This document shows, in pieces, positions 6,796 through 13,789 of a DNA stretch of 14,114 nt; positions within the stretch are counted from its first letter, which is position 1; each line of letters starts with the position of its first letter. Origin of the DNA: Lachnospiraceae bacterium (GTDB lineage Bacteria > Bacillota > Clostridia > Lachnospirales > Lachnospiraceae); assembly GCA_003453515.1 (NCBI GenBank), contig DMLD01000208.1, forward strand, positions 1-14,114, read 5' to 3'. The notes under the pieces were generated by a model, which was not told the origin of the DNA, did no database searches, and worked only from the letters and a program-made list of their open reading frames with translations. The translations under genes were made by a program, and so were the position numbers.

Positions 6796-8025
6796 ATGAT
6801 GAGCAGCAAAAATGAACTGACAATTGAAAAGTTTGAGGATGCCTTTGCGAAGGTATCGGAGGTGGTATCGCCGACGCCGCTTGTATACAGTGAATTTTTC
6901 TCGGGGATGTACGGAAACAAGGTTTATCTAAAGCCCGAGAACATCCAGCACACGGGAGCCTACAAGATCAGGGGGGCATATTACAAGATATCAACACTTT
7001 CTAAAGAGGAAAGAGAAAGAGGACTTATCACGGCGTCTGCGGGTAACCATGCGCAGGGAGTGGCGTTTGCCGCGCAGAGGTTCGGAGCAAAGGCAGTCAT
7101 AGTTATGCCGACCACCACGCCGCTTATGAAGGTGAACCGCACCAAGGGCTACGGAGCAGAGGTCATACTTCACGGGGATGTGTATGATGATGCCTGTGAG
7201 GAGGCGTACAGACTGGCAGACGAGCACGGCTATACATTTATCCACCCGTTTGACGATATCGATGTTGCAGCCGGACAGGGAACGATAGCGATGGAGATCA
7301 TCAAGGAGCTTCCGACAGTGGACTATATACTTGTCCCCATCGGCGGAGGCGGTCTGGCGTCGGGAGTGTCCACGCTGGCAAAGCTGATCAATCCCAACAT
7401 AAAGGTCATAGGTGTGGAGCCTGCCGAGGCAAACTGCATGCAGGAGTCGATCAAGATGGGACGTATAGTCACGCTGAAGACAGCTCAGACCATAGCGGAC
7501 GGAACAGCCGTCAAGACGCCCGGAGTAAACACCTTTGAATATGTCAGGAAAAATGTCGACGAGATCATAACCGTCGAGGATGACGAGCTGATAGACGCAT
7601 TTCTCGACATGGTGGAAAATCACAAGATGGTATGCGAGAATTCCGGACTTTTGACCATAGCGGCACTAAAGCATTTGGAATTCAGGGATAAAAAAACAGT
7701 CTCTATACTGAGCGGCGGCAACATGGATATAATAACCATGTCGTCACTGCTGCAGCACGGACTGATCCAGAGAGGGCGGATATTTACCGTATCCGTACTG
7801 CTCCCCGACAAGCCGGGTGAGCTTGCGAGTGTCGCAGGCATACTTGCCGAGGAACAGGGTAATGTCGTAAAGCTTGAGCATAACCAGTTTGTCAGCATCA
7901 ACAGAAATGCCGCAGTCGAGCTCCGCATAACCATAGAGAGCTTCGGCACCGATCACAGGGATCAGATCATGGCAAGGCTCAAAAGAGAGGGCTACAAGCC
8001 CAAGCTCGTGCGAACGATCATATAA
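6796..8025 (+). CDS. ilvA: Threonine ammonia-lyase with C-terminal ACT domain
   Basis: A PLP enzyme turning threonine into 2-oxobutyrate and ammonia, for isoleucine synthesis or threonine breakdown. The PLP lysine is K57 in GAYKIRGA; ASAGNHAQG (80-88) and the phosphate-binding GGGGLASG (183-190) are intact, as is SGGNMD near the end of the catalytic part. Residues 330-409 form a single ACT-like domain starting FTVSVLLPDKPGEL. At 409 residues it matches the medium-length, one-ACT form common in Firmicutes, longer than E. coli TdcB and shorter than E. coli IlvA; allosteric effector is not readable. Two ATGs (6796, 6799) follow GTGGAGG; 6799 has the better spacing of 7. The stop overlaps by 8 bases the 3' end of the convergent GIY-YIG-RidA gene, whose RidA half disposes of the enamine this enzyme releases. 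Confidence 0.94.
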   Translation: MMSSKNELTIEKFEDAFAKVSEVVSPTPLVYSEFFSGMYGNKVYLKPENIQHTGAYKIRGAYYKISTLSKEERERGLITASAGNHAQGVAFAAQRFGAKAVIVMPTTTPLMKVNRTKGYGAEVILHGDVYDDACEEAYRLADEHGYTFIHPFDDIDVAAGQGTIAMEIIKELPTVDYILVPIGGGGLASGVSTLAKLINPNIKVIGVEPAEANCMQESIKMGRIVTLKTAQTIADGTAVKTPGVNTFEYVRKNVDEIITVEDDELIDAFLDMVENHKMVCENSGLLTIAALKHLEFRDKKTVSILSGGNMDIITMSSLLQHGLIQRGRIFTVSVLLPDKPGELASVAGILAEEQGNVVKLEHNQFVSINRNAAVELRITIESFGTDHRDQIMARLKREGYKPKLVRTII

Positions 8026-8650
8026 GCTCGGCTATGACCTCGACCTCACACAGAACTCCCTTTGGAAGGGATTTGACGGCTACACAGCTTCTCGCGGGCT
8101 TGGATGTGAAGTACTCACCGTATATTTCGTTGAAAGCAGCAAAGTCATCCATGTCGGCGAGAAAGCAGGTTGTCTTGACAACGCTCTCATAGCTGCAGCC
8201 CGCAGCCTTCAGCACTTCACCGAGATTGATCATGACCTGTCTGGTCTGACCCTCTATAGTTGCTTCGGTGACATCTCCGACCTTTGGATCTATGGCTATC
8301 TGTCCCGAACTGAAGAAAAGATTACCTGATATGATACCCTGTGAGTAGGGTCCTATTGCCTCGGGTGCCGTGTCTGTGTGGATTTTTTTCATGATCATTG
8401 TCTCCTTTTGCTTTTTAGTCATTTTGTTTTTTATATACCACTCTCTTTTCATGGCGAGAATGCGTGCCTTTTTCCCGTCCTCATCGTCAAAGGTCTCGTG
8501 GTAAACGAGCTCGCACGGACGACGGGATCTCGTGTATTTGGCTCCCTTATCGGAGCTGTTGTGTTCCTCGACCCTCTTGGCAAGATCTGAAGTCCAGCCG
8601 GTATACAGAGAATTGTCGGAGCACCTGAGTATGTAGGTATATGCTTTCAT
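8018..8650 (-). CDS. GIY-YIG nuclease domain fused to RidA enamine/imine deaminase
   Basis: A 210-residue open frame with two complete domains. Residues 1-86 are a UPF0213/YhbQ-like GIY-YIG domain: YTYIL and YTGWTS replace GIY and YIG, then Arg/His of LAKRVEEHN, GAKYTRSRRP and Glu in AMKREWYIKNK, ending in the family's usual MTKKQKE tail. Residues 87-210 are a full-length RidA (124 residues) with GPYSQG, the ARSCVAV arginine (101 of the RidA part) and CEVEVIAE (Glu116), the residues expected of an active deaminase. No stop separates the halves. AAAAGGAG (8402-8409) stands before ATG 8392, so RidA could also be made alone. The ATG at 8650 has no ribosome site and lies 1 base after the predicted transcription start; an in-frame TTG at 8686 is part of the -35 box. 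A single-base error that removed a stop is the main alternative. Confidence 0.85.
   Translation of the reverse strand: MKAYTYILRCSDNSLYTGWTSDLAKRVEEHNSSDKGAKYTRSRRPCELVYHETFDDEDGKKARILAMKREWYIKNKMTKKQKETMIMKKIHTDTAPEAIGPYSQGIISGNLFFSSGQIAIDPKVGDVTEATIEGQTRQVMINLGEVLKAAGCSYESVVKTTCFLADMDDFAAFNEIYGEYFTSKPARSCVAVKSLPKGVLCEVEVIAELI
8402..8409 (-). promoter_or_regulatory. Internal ribosome binding site before the RidA domain
   Basis: AAAAGGAG on the minus strand lies inside the GIY-YIG coding tail, 9 bases before ATG 8392 (and 3 before ATG 8398). Initiation at 8392 gives a 124-residue protein, the normal RidA length. It suggests that RidA is made both fused and free, or that the fusion arose from two formerly separate genes. 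Confidence 0.6.
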
Positions 8651-8657
8651 GGGATTG

Positions 8658-8686
8658 ATTATCTCATTTATACAGGTCGCTGTCAA
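8658..8686 (-). promoter_or_regulatory. Consensus promoter of the GIY-YIG-RidA gene, predicted leaderless
   Basis: On the minus strand TTGACA (8681-8686) and GATAAT (8658-8663) are separated by exactly 17 bases. The predicted start is at about 8651, directly before the ATG at 8650, so the mRNA would have a leader of 0-2 bases. Confidence 0.7.
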
Positions 8687-8707
8687 GCGTAAAAATCATT
8701 ATAATTG

Positions 8708-8736
8708 TTGCTAAGAAGCCAAAGGAGTGATATAAT
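8708..8736 (+). promoter_or_regulatory. Promoter of the WCX-domain gene
   Basis: TTGCTA (8708-8713) and TATAAT (8731-8736) with a 17-base spacer; predicted start near 8743. Its -35 lies 21 bp from the -35 of the divergent GIY-YIG-RidA promoter, so a bound regulator could touch both. The leader to 8835 is about 93 bases. Confidence 0.6.
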
Positions 8737-8835
8737 ATGGGAAAGTGTTTTCTTAACAGCAAAACAATATAAGGAGTGTCGACCGTGAACACCGATGCGT
8801 AAGCACGGAGCGGCATTTTGGAAGGAGGAAAGATC
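8737..8835 (+). promoter_or_regulatory. Leader of the WCX gene with two mini-ORFs and a small hairpin
   Basis: ATG at 8737 with AAAGGAG 9 bases before it opens an 11-codon frame ending at 8772 (MGKCFLNSKTI); it is immediately followed by AAGGAG and a 5-codon GTG frame at 8785-8802 (MNTDA). The first lies upstream of the predicted transcription start and would be translated only from another start. CCGTG and CACGG (about 8783-8787 and 8803-8807) can form a 5-bp stem. A leader-peptide role is speculative. Confidence 0.25.
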
Positions 8836-9117
8836 ATGGCGGATATGCAGAATGTAACACTGTTATGCAGAAATGATTACGAGGGCTACGTCACTGACAG
8901 GTTCGGGAGCGATGTTGAAAAAAAGGAGGTCGACGGTGAGCACTTTGAAGTGACCGTCGAGGTGGATCTTGATCAGATATTTGTAGGATGGCTGTCCGGG
9001 CTTGTGGAGGGGATCCGTGTTATGGGACCCGCTAAGGTGGTGGACAGACTGCGTGAGGTCGCCGCAGCACTTGACGGCGTCTACGGACGCGGTCAGACCG
9101 GACGCGAGCATTTGTGA
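8836..9117 (+). CDS. Stand-alone WYL C-terminal (WCX) domain protein
   Basis: A 93-residue protein matching only the C-terminal extension found after the WYL ligand-sensing domain in WYL/DeoR-type regulators. Typical elements are VTLLCRNDYEGYVTDRFG (residues 7-24), DGEHFEVTVEVDLDQIF (33-49), GWLSG (51-55) and IRVMGPAKVVDRLREV (60-75). There is no helix-turn-helix and no WYL core, and no room upstream for them. It is not obviously a dead remnant: it has a TATAAT promoter, a perfect GGAGG 7 bases before ATG 8836, and an intact frame to a natural stop. A frame extension to TTG 8818 would engulf the ribosome site and is rejected. It converges on coaBC with 2 bases between the stop codons. It might act as a regulator's partner or decoy; that is only a guess. 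Confidence 0.75.
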   Translation: MADMQNVTLLCRNDYEGYVTDRFGSDVEKKEVDGEHFEVTVEVDLDQIFVGWLSGLVEGIRVMGPAKVVDRLREVAAALDGVYGRGQTGREHL

Positions 9118-9119
9118 TA

Positions 9120-10310
9120 TCAGAAAAAAGATACAATAGTGTCGAGTATTTTGGCGGCGCCGTCAAGCTTGCTCATGAGAGGGAGCTCGTTGGTGCCGTC
9201 TTTTGTTATGAGGGTCATCACATTGGTGTCGACCCCGAAGCCGGCGCCCTCCTGATGGAGGTTGTTGGCAACTATCATGTCGGCATTTTTCTCGGAGAGC
9301 TTTTTCTTTGCGTTATTTATGAGATCCTCGGTCTCCATCGCAAAGCCGCAGATGAACTGTCCCGGTCTTTTGCGGCTTCCGAGCCGGGCGAGTATATCCT
9401 TTGTTTTCTTTAGCTCTATCTGTCTGATATCGTCCGATTTTTTGAGCTTGGAATCGTGCTTGACGGCAGGGGTATAGTCTGATACCGCAGCCGACATCAC
9501 GATGATATCCATCTCATCACATACCGATTCCACGGCATCACTCATCTGCTGTGCCGTCTCAACATGGATGACGTTCATGTGTATGGGATCGGGCAGAGCG
9601 GTCGGTCCTGCTATAAGGGTCACATCGGCACCGCGCCGCATCGCGACCTTGGCGATGGCATAACCCATTTTTCCGGTGGAGTGATTGGTGATATATCTCA
9701 CCGGATCAAAGTGCTCTCTCGTAGGTCCCGCGGTCACCAAAACCCTGCGTCCTGTCATATCCTTTTCAAACTCCATAGCGTAGCAGATATGCTCGATGAG
9801 TATGTCTGTCGACGGAAGCCTTCCCTGACCGTTTGTGCCGCATGCAAGATGTCCACTTTCGGGTTCTATGATCTCGTAGCCAAAGCCCCTAAGAGCTTCA
9901 AGATTTGCCCGGACTACGGGTGAGGTAAACATATTGCTGTTCATGGCAGGGGCTATGAGCTTCGGACAGTGGCAGGCTATGGCAGTGGTCGTCAGCATAT
10001 CATCGGCGATCCCGCCTGCAAGTTTGCCTATGATGTTGGCAGTTGCGGGCGCAGCTAAGAAAACATCTGCCTTGTCGGCAAGCGCCACATGCTCTATATT
10101 GTAATTGAAGTTTCTGTCAAAGGTATCGATCAGGCACTTGTGAGAGGTGAGAGTCTCAAAGGTGATGGGGTTTATAAATTCGGTTGCATTTTTAGTCATG
10201 AGTACATAGACCTCGCATCCGTTTTTGACAAGTGTAGATACCACATCAGCCATTTTGTAAGCTGCGATAGAGCCTGATATTCCGATGATGACTGTCTTTC
10301 CTTTTAACAT
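9120..10310 (-). CDS. coaBC: Bifunctional phosphopantothenoylcysteine decarboxylase / phosphopantothenate-cysteine ligase
   Basis: Catalyses two CoA steps: joining 4'-phosphopantothenate to cysteine using CTP, then FMN-dependent decarboxylation to 4'-phosphopantetheine. The CoaC half (1 to about 183) shows the flavin motif GISGSIAAYK (10-19), catalytic His74 in IEHVALA, PAMNSNM (121-127) and the active-site Cys157 in LACGTNGQGRL. The CoaB half (about 188-396) has VLVTAGPTREHFDPVRYITNHSTGKMG (190-216, split by Asn209-His210), AAVSDY (274-279) and ELKKTKDIL (299-307). The length of 396 is normal. The ATG at 10310 follows GAAAGGTG, which overlaps the panD end; the genes are 13 bases apart, so co-translation is likely. 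It is the last gene of the pan operon. Pantothenate kinase, needed between panC and this enzyme, is not in the window. Confidence 0.96.
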   Translation of the reverse strand: MLKGKTVIIGISGSIAAYKMADVVSTLVKNGCEVYVLMTKNATEFINPITFETLTSHKCLIDTFDRNFNYNIEHVALADKADVFLAAPATANIIGKLAGGIADDMLTTTAIACHCPKLIAPAMNSNMFTSPVVRANLEALRGFGYEIIEPESGHLACGTNGQGRLPSTDILIEHICYAMEFEKDMTGRRVLVTAGPTREHFDPVRYITNHSTGKMGYAIAKVAMRRGADVTLIAGPTALPDPIHMNVIHVETAQQMSDAVESVCDEMDIIVMSAAVSDYTPAVKHDSKLKKSDDIRQIELKKTKDILARLGSRKRPGQFICGFAMETEDLINNAKKKLSEKNADMIVANNLHQEGAGFGVDTNVMTLITKDGTNELPLMSKLDGAAKILDTIVSFF

Positions 10311-10323
10311 GTATATTCACCTT

Positions 10324-10707
10324 TCAAGAGATCTGACCGTGCTTTTCGGCATCCGAAAGCTTGATCATGTGATTATCATCGTCAACAAATACGACCTTAG
10401 GCTTATGGGTCTTGGCTTCGTCGGGAGTCAGCTCCACATAGCACATGATGATGATCCTGTCGCCGACACTTACCTCTCTGGCGGCAGCGCCGTTTAAGCA
10501 GACCATGCCGCTTCCCGGCTCGCCGTTTATAACATAGGTCTCAAACCGGGATCCGTTGTTTATATCCACGACCTGTACTTTTTCGTATTCAAGTATGCCG
10601 GCAGCCTCCATGAGCAGCGGGTCAATGGTGATGGAGCCCACATAGTTGAGCTCGGCCTGGATGACTGTAGCGCGGTGGATCTTTCCTTTTAGCATATGAA
10701 GCAGCAT
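10324..10707 (-). CDS. panD: Aspartate 1-decarboxylase proenzyme
   Basis: Makes beta-alanine from aspartate for pantothenate synthesis. The 127-residue proenzyme is self-cleaved at Gly24-Ser25 (YVGSITID), where Ser25 becomes the pyruvoyl group. [12 protein letters not shown] before the cleavage site, [17 protein letters not shown] and [13 protein letters not shown] are hallmarks of the family; Lys9 and His11 of GKIH match the conserved N-terminal motif. The ATG at 10707 follows AAGGAAG and places the cleavage site at the usual number; a second in-frame ATG at codon 5 would shorten the start by four residues. It lies between panC (130-base gap with repeats) and coaBC (13-base gap). Confidence 0.96.
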   Translation of the reverse strand: MLLHMLKGKIHRATVIQAELNYVGSITIDPLLMEAAGILEYEKVQVVDINNGSRFETYVINGEPGSGMVCLNGAAAREVSVGDRIIIMCYVELTPDEAKTHKPKVVFVDDDNHMIKLSDAEKHGQIS

Positions 10708-10837
10708 GATTTTCTTCCTTTCTTAAATAAGACGCTTTATATCAGCTTTCCCTCAGGAAACGACATATCGTCGGCACCAGTAAAATTACCCTTCAGCTTA
10801 GTCGGCACCGGCAGTTATGATATAGCTTTGTGTCATG
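10708..10837 (-). other. panC-panD spacer with repeats of the panC 3' end
   Basis: This 130-base gap is unusually long for the otherwise tight operon. It holds two degenerate copies of the end of panC (see next entry) and a small hairpin TTTCC-CTCA-GGAAA (10747-10760). No T run follows the hairpin, so termination is not indicated; mRNA processing or attenuation between panC and panD is possible. Confidence 0.4.
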
Positions 10838-10864
10838 TCAGTCGGCGCCGGCAATGACGATAAA
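10769..10864 (-). repeat. Degenerate repeat of the last codons of panC
   Basis: The end of panC (10838-10864, reading FIVIAGAD-stop) recurs at 10798-10824, reading YIITAGAD-stop, with about 20 of 25 bases identical; a weaker third piece (GGTGCCGAC with a preceding TTTTACT) lies at about 10769-10785. The second copy closes a 12-codon frame, MTQSYIITAGAD (10836-10798), that begins one base after the panC stop. No ribosome site is seen for it. The spacing of 40 then about 30 bases is not a multiple of three. Confidence 0.6.
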
Positions 10865-11701
10865 GTTGTCTATCAGTCTTGTCGAGCCTATATAAACAGC
10901 GACGGCAACAAGTATTTCCCCGATTATCATATCGACCGGCTCGATTGTGTCAAAGTTGACTATCTCCACATAGTCGATCTTTGCCAGAGGCTCACTGTCT
11001 ATGATGGAACGGATGGTTTCCTTGACTACGGTGGGATTGAGTTCACCGTCTTCTTCTATCATTCTTTTGCCTTCGCTCAAGGCTTTGTGAAGTATCACGG
11101 CAGCTTCTCTCTCGGCAGGAGAAAGATAAGTGTTTCGTGAGCTCTTGGCGAGTCCGTCATCTTCGCGGATGATAGGGCAGCCGACGATCTCAAGGTCGAA
11201 GTTTAAGTCTCTGACCATGCGCCTGATGACGGCGAGCTGCTGTGCGTCCTTTTGCCCGAAGTAGGCTCTGTCCGGTGCAACGATCAAAAACAGCTTTCCG
11301 CAGACCGTACACACTCCCCTGAAGTGAGAGGGTCTTGTTTTTCCGCACAGGTTTTTGGTGACCTTGTCCATATCTATATATGTGCAAAAATCATCGGCAT
11401 ACATATCCTCGGGTTCCGGATGAAAGATCAGATCGGCTCCTGTCTCCTCACAAAGTTTGGCATCTCGGTCAAGGTCTCTCGGATATGTTGCGAGATCCTC
11501 TGTGGGTCCAAACTGGATCGGGTTTACAAAAACACTTACAACCGTCTTATCGTTTTGCTCCACGCTTTTTTTAATAAGGCTTTGATGTCCCTCATGCAGG
11601 TAACCCATGGTCGGGACAAGGCCTACACTAAGTCCTTCCTTTTTCCAGGCTTTTACAATGTCGCGTACATCTTCCGGTGTTGAAACTATTTTGATAGCCA
11701 T
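10838..11701 (-). CDS. panC: Pantothenate synthetase (pantoate-beta-alanine ligase)
   Basis: ATP-dependent condensation of pantoate with beta-alanine to pantothenate. Of 287 residues, PTMGYLHEGH (30-39) is the HIGH-type nucleotide motif, FVNPIQFGP (58-66) and YPRD (73-76) bind substrate, FGQKDAQQL (148-156) and SSRN (187-190, the KMSKS counterpart) are intact. The ATG at 11701 is preferred because AAAAAGGAG lies 8 bases before it; an in-frame TTG at 11743 would overlap panB by four bases and add 14 unconserved residues. Gap to panB is 38 bases. The final codons are repeated just downstream of the stop, which makes the sequence of this C-terminus worth checking, though the gene itself is intact. 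Confidence 0.96.
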   Translation of the reverse strand: MAIKIVSTPEDVRDIVKAWKKEGLSVGLVPTMGYLHEGHQSLIKKSVEQNDKTVVSVFVNPIQFGPTEDLATYPRDLDRDAKLCEETGADLIFHPEPEDMYADDFCTYIDMDKVTKNLCGKTRPSHFRGVCTVCGKLFLIVAPDRAYFGQKDAQQLAVIRRMVRDLNFDLEIVGCPIIREDDGLAKSSRNTYLSPAEREAAVILHKALSEGKRMIEEDGELNPTVVKETIRSIIDSEPLAKIDYVEIVNFDTIEPVDMIIGEILVAVAVYIGSTRLIDNFIVIAGAD

Positions 11702-11739
11702 TATTATTTCTCCTTTTTGGTGATTTGGAACTGTTAATT

Positions 11740-12573
11740 TCAATACAATTTTTTTATGATATCATCATCTATTTTAAATGTGTGCTCATCTGCAGGAAAA
11801 GCAGAATTTTTCACATCGTTTATATATTCCTTTATTGCATCCTTCATTATCTGTCCAACAGATGCATATTGCTTTACAAACTTGGGCACAAAGTCGGAGA
11901 ACATACCGAGCAGATCAGCATATACCAAAACCTGTCCGTCGCATCCTGCCCCCGCACCTATGCCGATAGTCGGGATGGAGACCTTCTTTGTTACGAGCTC
12001 GGCAAGCTTAGCCGGCACACACTCCATGACAACAGCAAACGCACCTGCTTCTTCAACTGCAATTGCCTCCTCTATCAGGAGCTTGGCAGCCTCCTCACTT
12101 TTTGCCTGTACCTTGAAACCGCCAAACGCATTTACCGACTGGGGAGTCATACCTATGTGTGCACACACGGGGATACCTGCTTCGGTGATGGCCTTTATCT
12201 GGGGACATACCCTGTGTCCGCCTTCGAGCTTCACGGCGTCGGCTCCGCCCTCTTTCATAAGTCTTCCCGCGTTGATGAGCGCATCCTCAACCGAGACCTG
12301 ATATGACATAAACGGCATGTCCACGATCAGCAGAGCATCCTTGGTTCCTCTTGATACTGCTGCACTGTGGTGGATCATGTCCTCCATGGTGACAGGTATC
12401 GTATCCTCATAACCGAGTATCACATTTCCAAGAGAGTCGCCGACAAGTATCGAGTTTACTCCCGCACTGTCTATGAGCTTTGCCGTAGAGTAGTCATAAG
12501 CGGTGAGCATCGTCAACTTTTCGCCTGTTTCCTTGGCTTGTTTGAAGGTAAGCACAGTGTTATTCTTTCCCAT
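11740..12573 (-). CDS. panB: 3-methyl-2-oxobutanoate hydroxymethyltransferase
   Basis: Transfers a hydroxymethyl group from methylene-tetrahydrofolate to 2-ketoisovalerate, giving ketopantoate, the first committed step to pantothenate. Visible: [14 protein letters not shown] (22-35), metal ligand Asp46 in LVGDSLGN, Asp85 in VDMPFMSY, Glu117 in [15 protein letters not shown] (138-146), and Glu184 in MECVP, the expected general base. The C-terminal tail after about 255 is variable in the family. The start at 12573 gives the usual length of 277 and follows GAGG by 5 bases. The frame is open a further 38 codons up to an ATG at 12687 inside panG, without a ribosome site, so a long form is unlikely. 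The 100-base gap to panG contains CCGTAA/TTACGG arms (12598-12603, 12626-12631). Confidence 0.96.
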   Translation of the reverse strand: MGKNNTVLTFKQAKETGEKLTMLTAYDYSTAKLIDSAGVNSILVGDSLGNVILGYEDTIPVTMEDMIHHSAAVSRGTKDALLIVDMPFMSYQVSVEDALINAGRLMKEGGADAVKLEGGHRVCPQIKAITEAGIPVCAHIGMTPQSVNAFGGFKVQAKSEEAAKLLIEEAIAVEEAGAFAVVMECVPAKLAELVTKKVSIPTIGIGAGAGCDGQVLVYADLLGMFSDFVPKFVKQYASVGQIMKDAIKEYINDVKNSAFPADEHTFKIDDDIIKKLY

Positions 12574-12673
12574 TATTTCCTCGCTTTCCGGTCGGATCCG
12601 TAAGGTATCCGCCAATAATGATTTGTTACGGTTCACAAACTCAGTTAACTCTCGAAGCCCAGGCAGATACTGA

Positions 12674-13525
12674 TCATGTAGTTTCATTAAGCAGTTTTAT
12701 CATAGCATCGTAGTTGCGCCCGGGATTTTTGTTGATGGCAATATCAATCAGTCTCCTTGCAAGCGGAAGATAGATATCCCTCTCATCGGGACTAAGTACT
12801 TCGAGGTGGTGAGTTATCGTCTCGGTATCGCCCCGCTCTATGGGACCTGTCAGCGCATCGGCAGGTGAGCTTGTGAGCATTGCCGTGACATTTTTCGTGA
12901 TCAGCGGTGATAAAAATGACACCGCGTCCTCATGTGTGAATCCGCAGTCCGTGAGCATGTCAAGGCTCAGATCATACAGGCCGATCATGAGATTTGAGGC
13001 TATGGATGCAGCCGCGTGGTATCGGGTCTTATTTTCGGGATCGATGACGACCACTTTGTGACCTAAGTGCTCAAGCATATCCTGTATGATGGCTACTGCT
13101 ACATCGTCTCCCTCGAGAGTAAACCTTGCCGTATGAAGTTGTCGGTAATCGGAAAATCTGTCGCTGAATGCGTACATCGGATGGGCGGAAACACCGTGTG
13201 CGCCGGTGCTTTCTATCCCGGAAAAGATTTCTGATGACAGTGACCCGCTGAATATCCCTATTATCTTGTCTTTGATATCCATGTTTTTTAAGTCATCCCA
13301 CACTGAAAGGATCACATCGTCCGGTGTGGAGATAAAGATGATATCACTGATGGCTACCAGTGATGACATATCCTCATATGTCCGCGTTCCTGCAAAGTCA
13401 GCGGCGCTATCCGCGCTCTGCATATCCGTGTCCATATAACCGCTTATCGGTACGCCGTGCTCTGCAAGGTACTTACCTACCGTACATGCCACCTTCCCTG
13501 CGCCGATAAAACAAATACTTCTCAT
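12674..13525 (-). CDS. panG: PanG-type ketopantoate reductase (Rossmann fold, DUF2520)
   Basis: A 283-residue NAD(P)-binding protein that should reduce ketopantoate to pantoate, filling the step between panB and panC. The N-terminal Rossmann part has [10 protein letters not shown] (8-17) and FISTPDD (64-70); SAHPMYAF (113-120) closes it. The C-terminal DUF2520 half shows the hallmark [13 protein letters not shown] (166-178). PanG of this architecture was described in Francisella, with homologues in Enterococcus and Clostridioides, as a replacement for PanE. Its place as first gene of the pan operon, with no panE or ilvC in the window, supports the call; the reaction itself is inferred. The ATG at 13525 lies after a G-rich ribosome site that can be hidden in a hairpin (13527-13552). 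Confidence 0.82.
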   Translation of the reverse strand: MRSICFIGAGKVACTVGKYLAEHGVPISGYMDTDMQSADSAADFAGTRTYEDMSSLVAISDIIFISTPDDVILSVWDDLKNMDIKDKIIGIFSGSLSSEIFSGIESTGAHGVSAHPMYAFSDRFSDYRQLHTARFTLEGDDVAVAIIQDMLEHLGHKVVVIDPENKTRYHAAASIASNLMIGLYDLSLDMLTDCGFTHEDAVSFLSPLITKNVTAMLTSSPADALTGPIERGDTETITHHLEVLSPDERDIYLPLARRLIDIAINKNPGRNYDAMIKLLNETT

Positions 13526-13526
13526 G

Positions 13527-13552
13527 GCCTCACCCCCTTTTTGGAGTCAGGC
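13527..13552 (-). promoter_or_regulatory. Hairpin covering the panG ribosome binding site
   Basis: On the minus strand GCCT/AGGC (4 bp), one G-G mismatch, then ACTCC/GGGGT (5 bp, one G-T) around the loop AAAAAG. The 3' arm contains the G-rich ribosome site (GGGGGTGAGG) and ends one base before the panG ATG. Folded, it would block translation of the first operon gene; no T run follows, so it is not a terminator. Confidence 0.5.
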
Positions 13553-13601
13553 ATCATTATCTTTTCCGATGCAGTTTCTTCCGAATACCGCTCGCATGCC
13601 T

Positions 13602-13630
13602 ACTATATCAGAAGGACAGGGATTTGTCAA
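13602..13630 (-). promoter_or_regulatory. Promoter of the pan-coaBC operon
   Basis: Minus-strand TTGACA (13625-13630) and TATAGT (13602-13607) with a 17-base spacer. Predicted start near 13595 and a leader of about 70 bases before panG. Confidence 0.75.
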
Positions 13631-13639
13631 ATGTTTTTG

Positions 13640-13660
13640 CACCATACCGGTATCATGGTG
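13640..13660. promoter_or_regulatory. Nested palindrome upstream of the pan promoter, candidate operator
   Basis: CACCAT and ATGGTG (6-bp arms) enclose a segment whose core ATACCGGTAT (13644-13653) is itself a 10-bp palindrome. It begins 9 bp upstream of the pan -35 box and lies between the two divergent promoters, where a regulator of pan or of both units could bind. Confidence 0.4.
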
Positions 13661-13713
13661 GGCGAAAAGGATATAGCCGTAGAAGATGAAAACTAAAAAA
13701 AAATGAAAACTTA

Positions 13714-13742
13714 TTGAAAAAATCATCGCGAGGTAGTATAAT
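13714..13742 (+). promoter_or_regulatory. Promoter of the Fe-S scaffold gene
   Basis: TTGAAA (13714-13719) and TATAAT (13737-13742) spaced 17 bases; predicted start near 13749. The 41-base leader contains the small stem TGTTT-CGAA-AAACA and the ribosome site AAAGGAG (13777-13783). Confidence 0.75.
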
Positions 13743-13789
13743 CTATCTATGTTCGTGTTTCGAAAAACATTTAATGAAAGGAGATAGCA

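Noticed and set aside
10747..10760. Hairpin TTTCC-CTCA-GGAAA as a terminator between panC and panD
   Set aside because: Stem is only 5 bp with no T run, and panD-coaBC has no evident separate promoter.
11725..12306. Plus-strand frames opposite panB
   Set aside because: Shadows of panB codons; composition is Cys/Leu/Ser-rich antisense without a ribosome site.
12574..12687. N-terminal extension of panB by 38 residues
   Set aside because: The ATG at 12687 has no ribosome site, the extra residues do not belong to the PanB fold, and GAGG stands properly before 12573.
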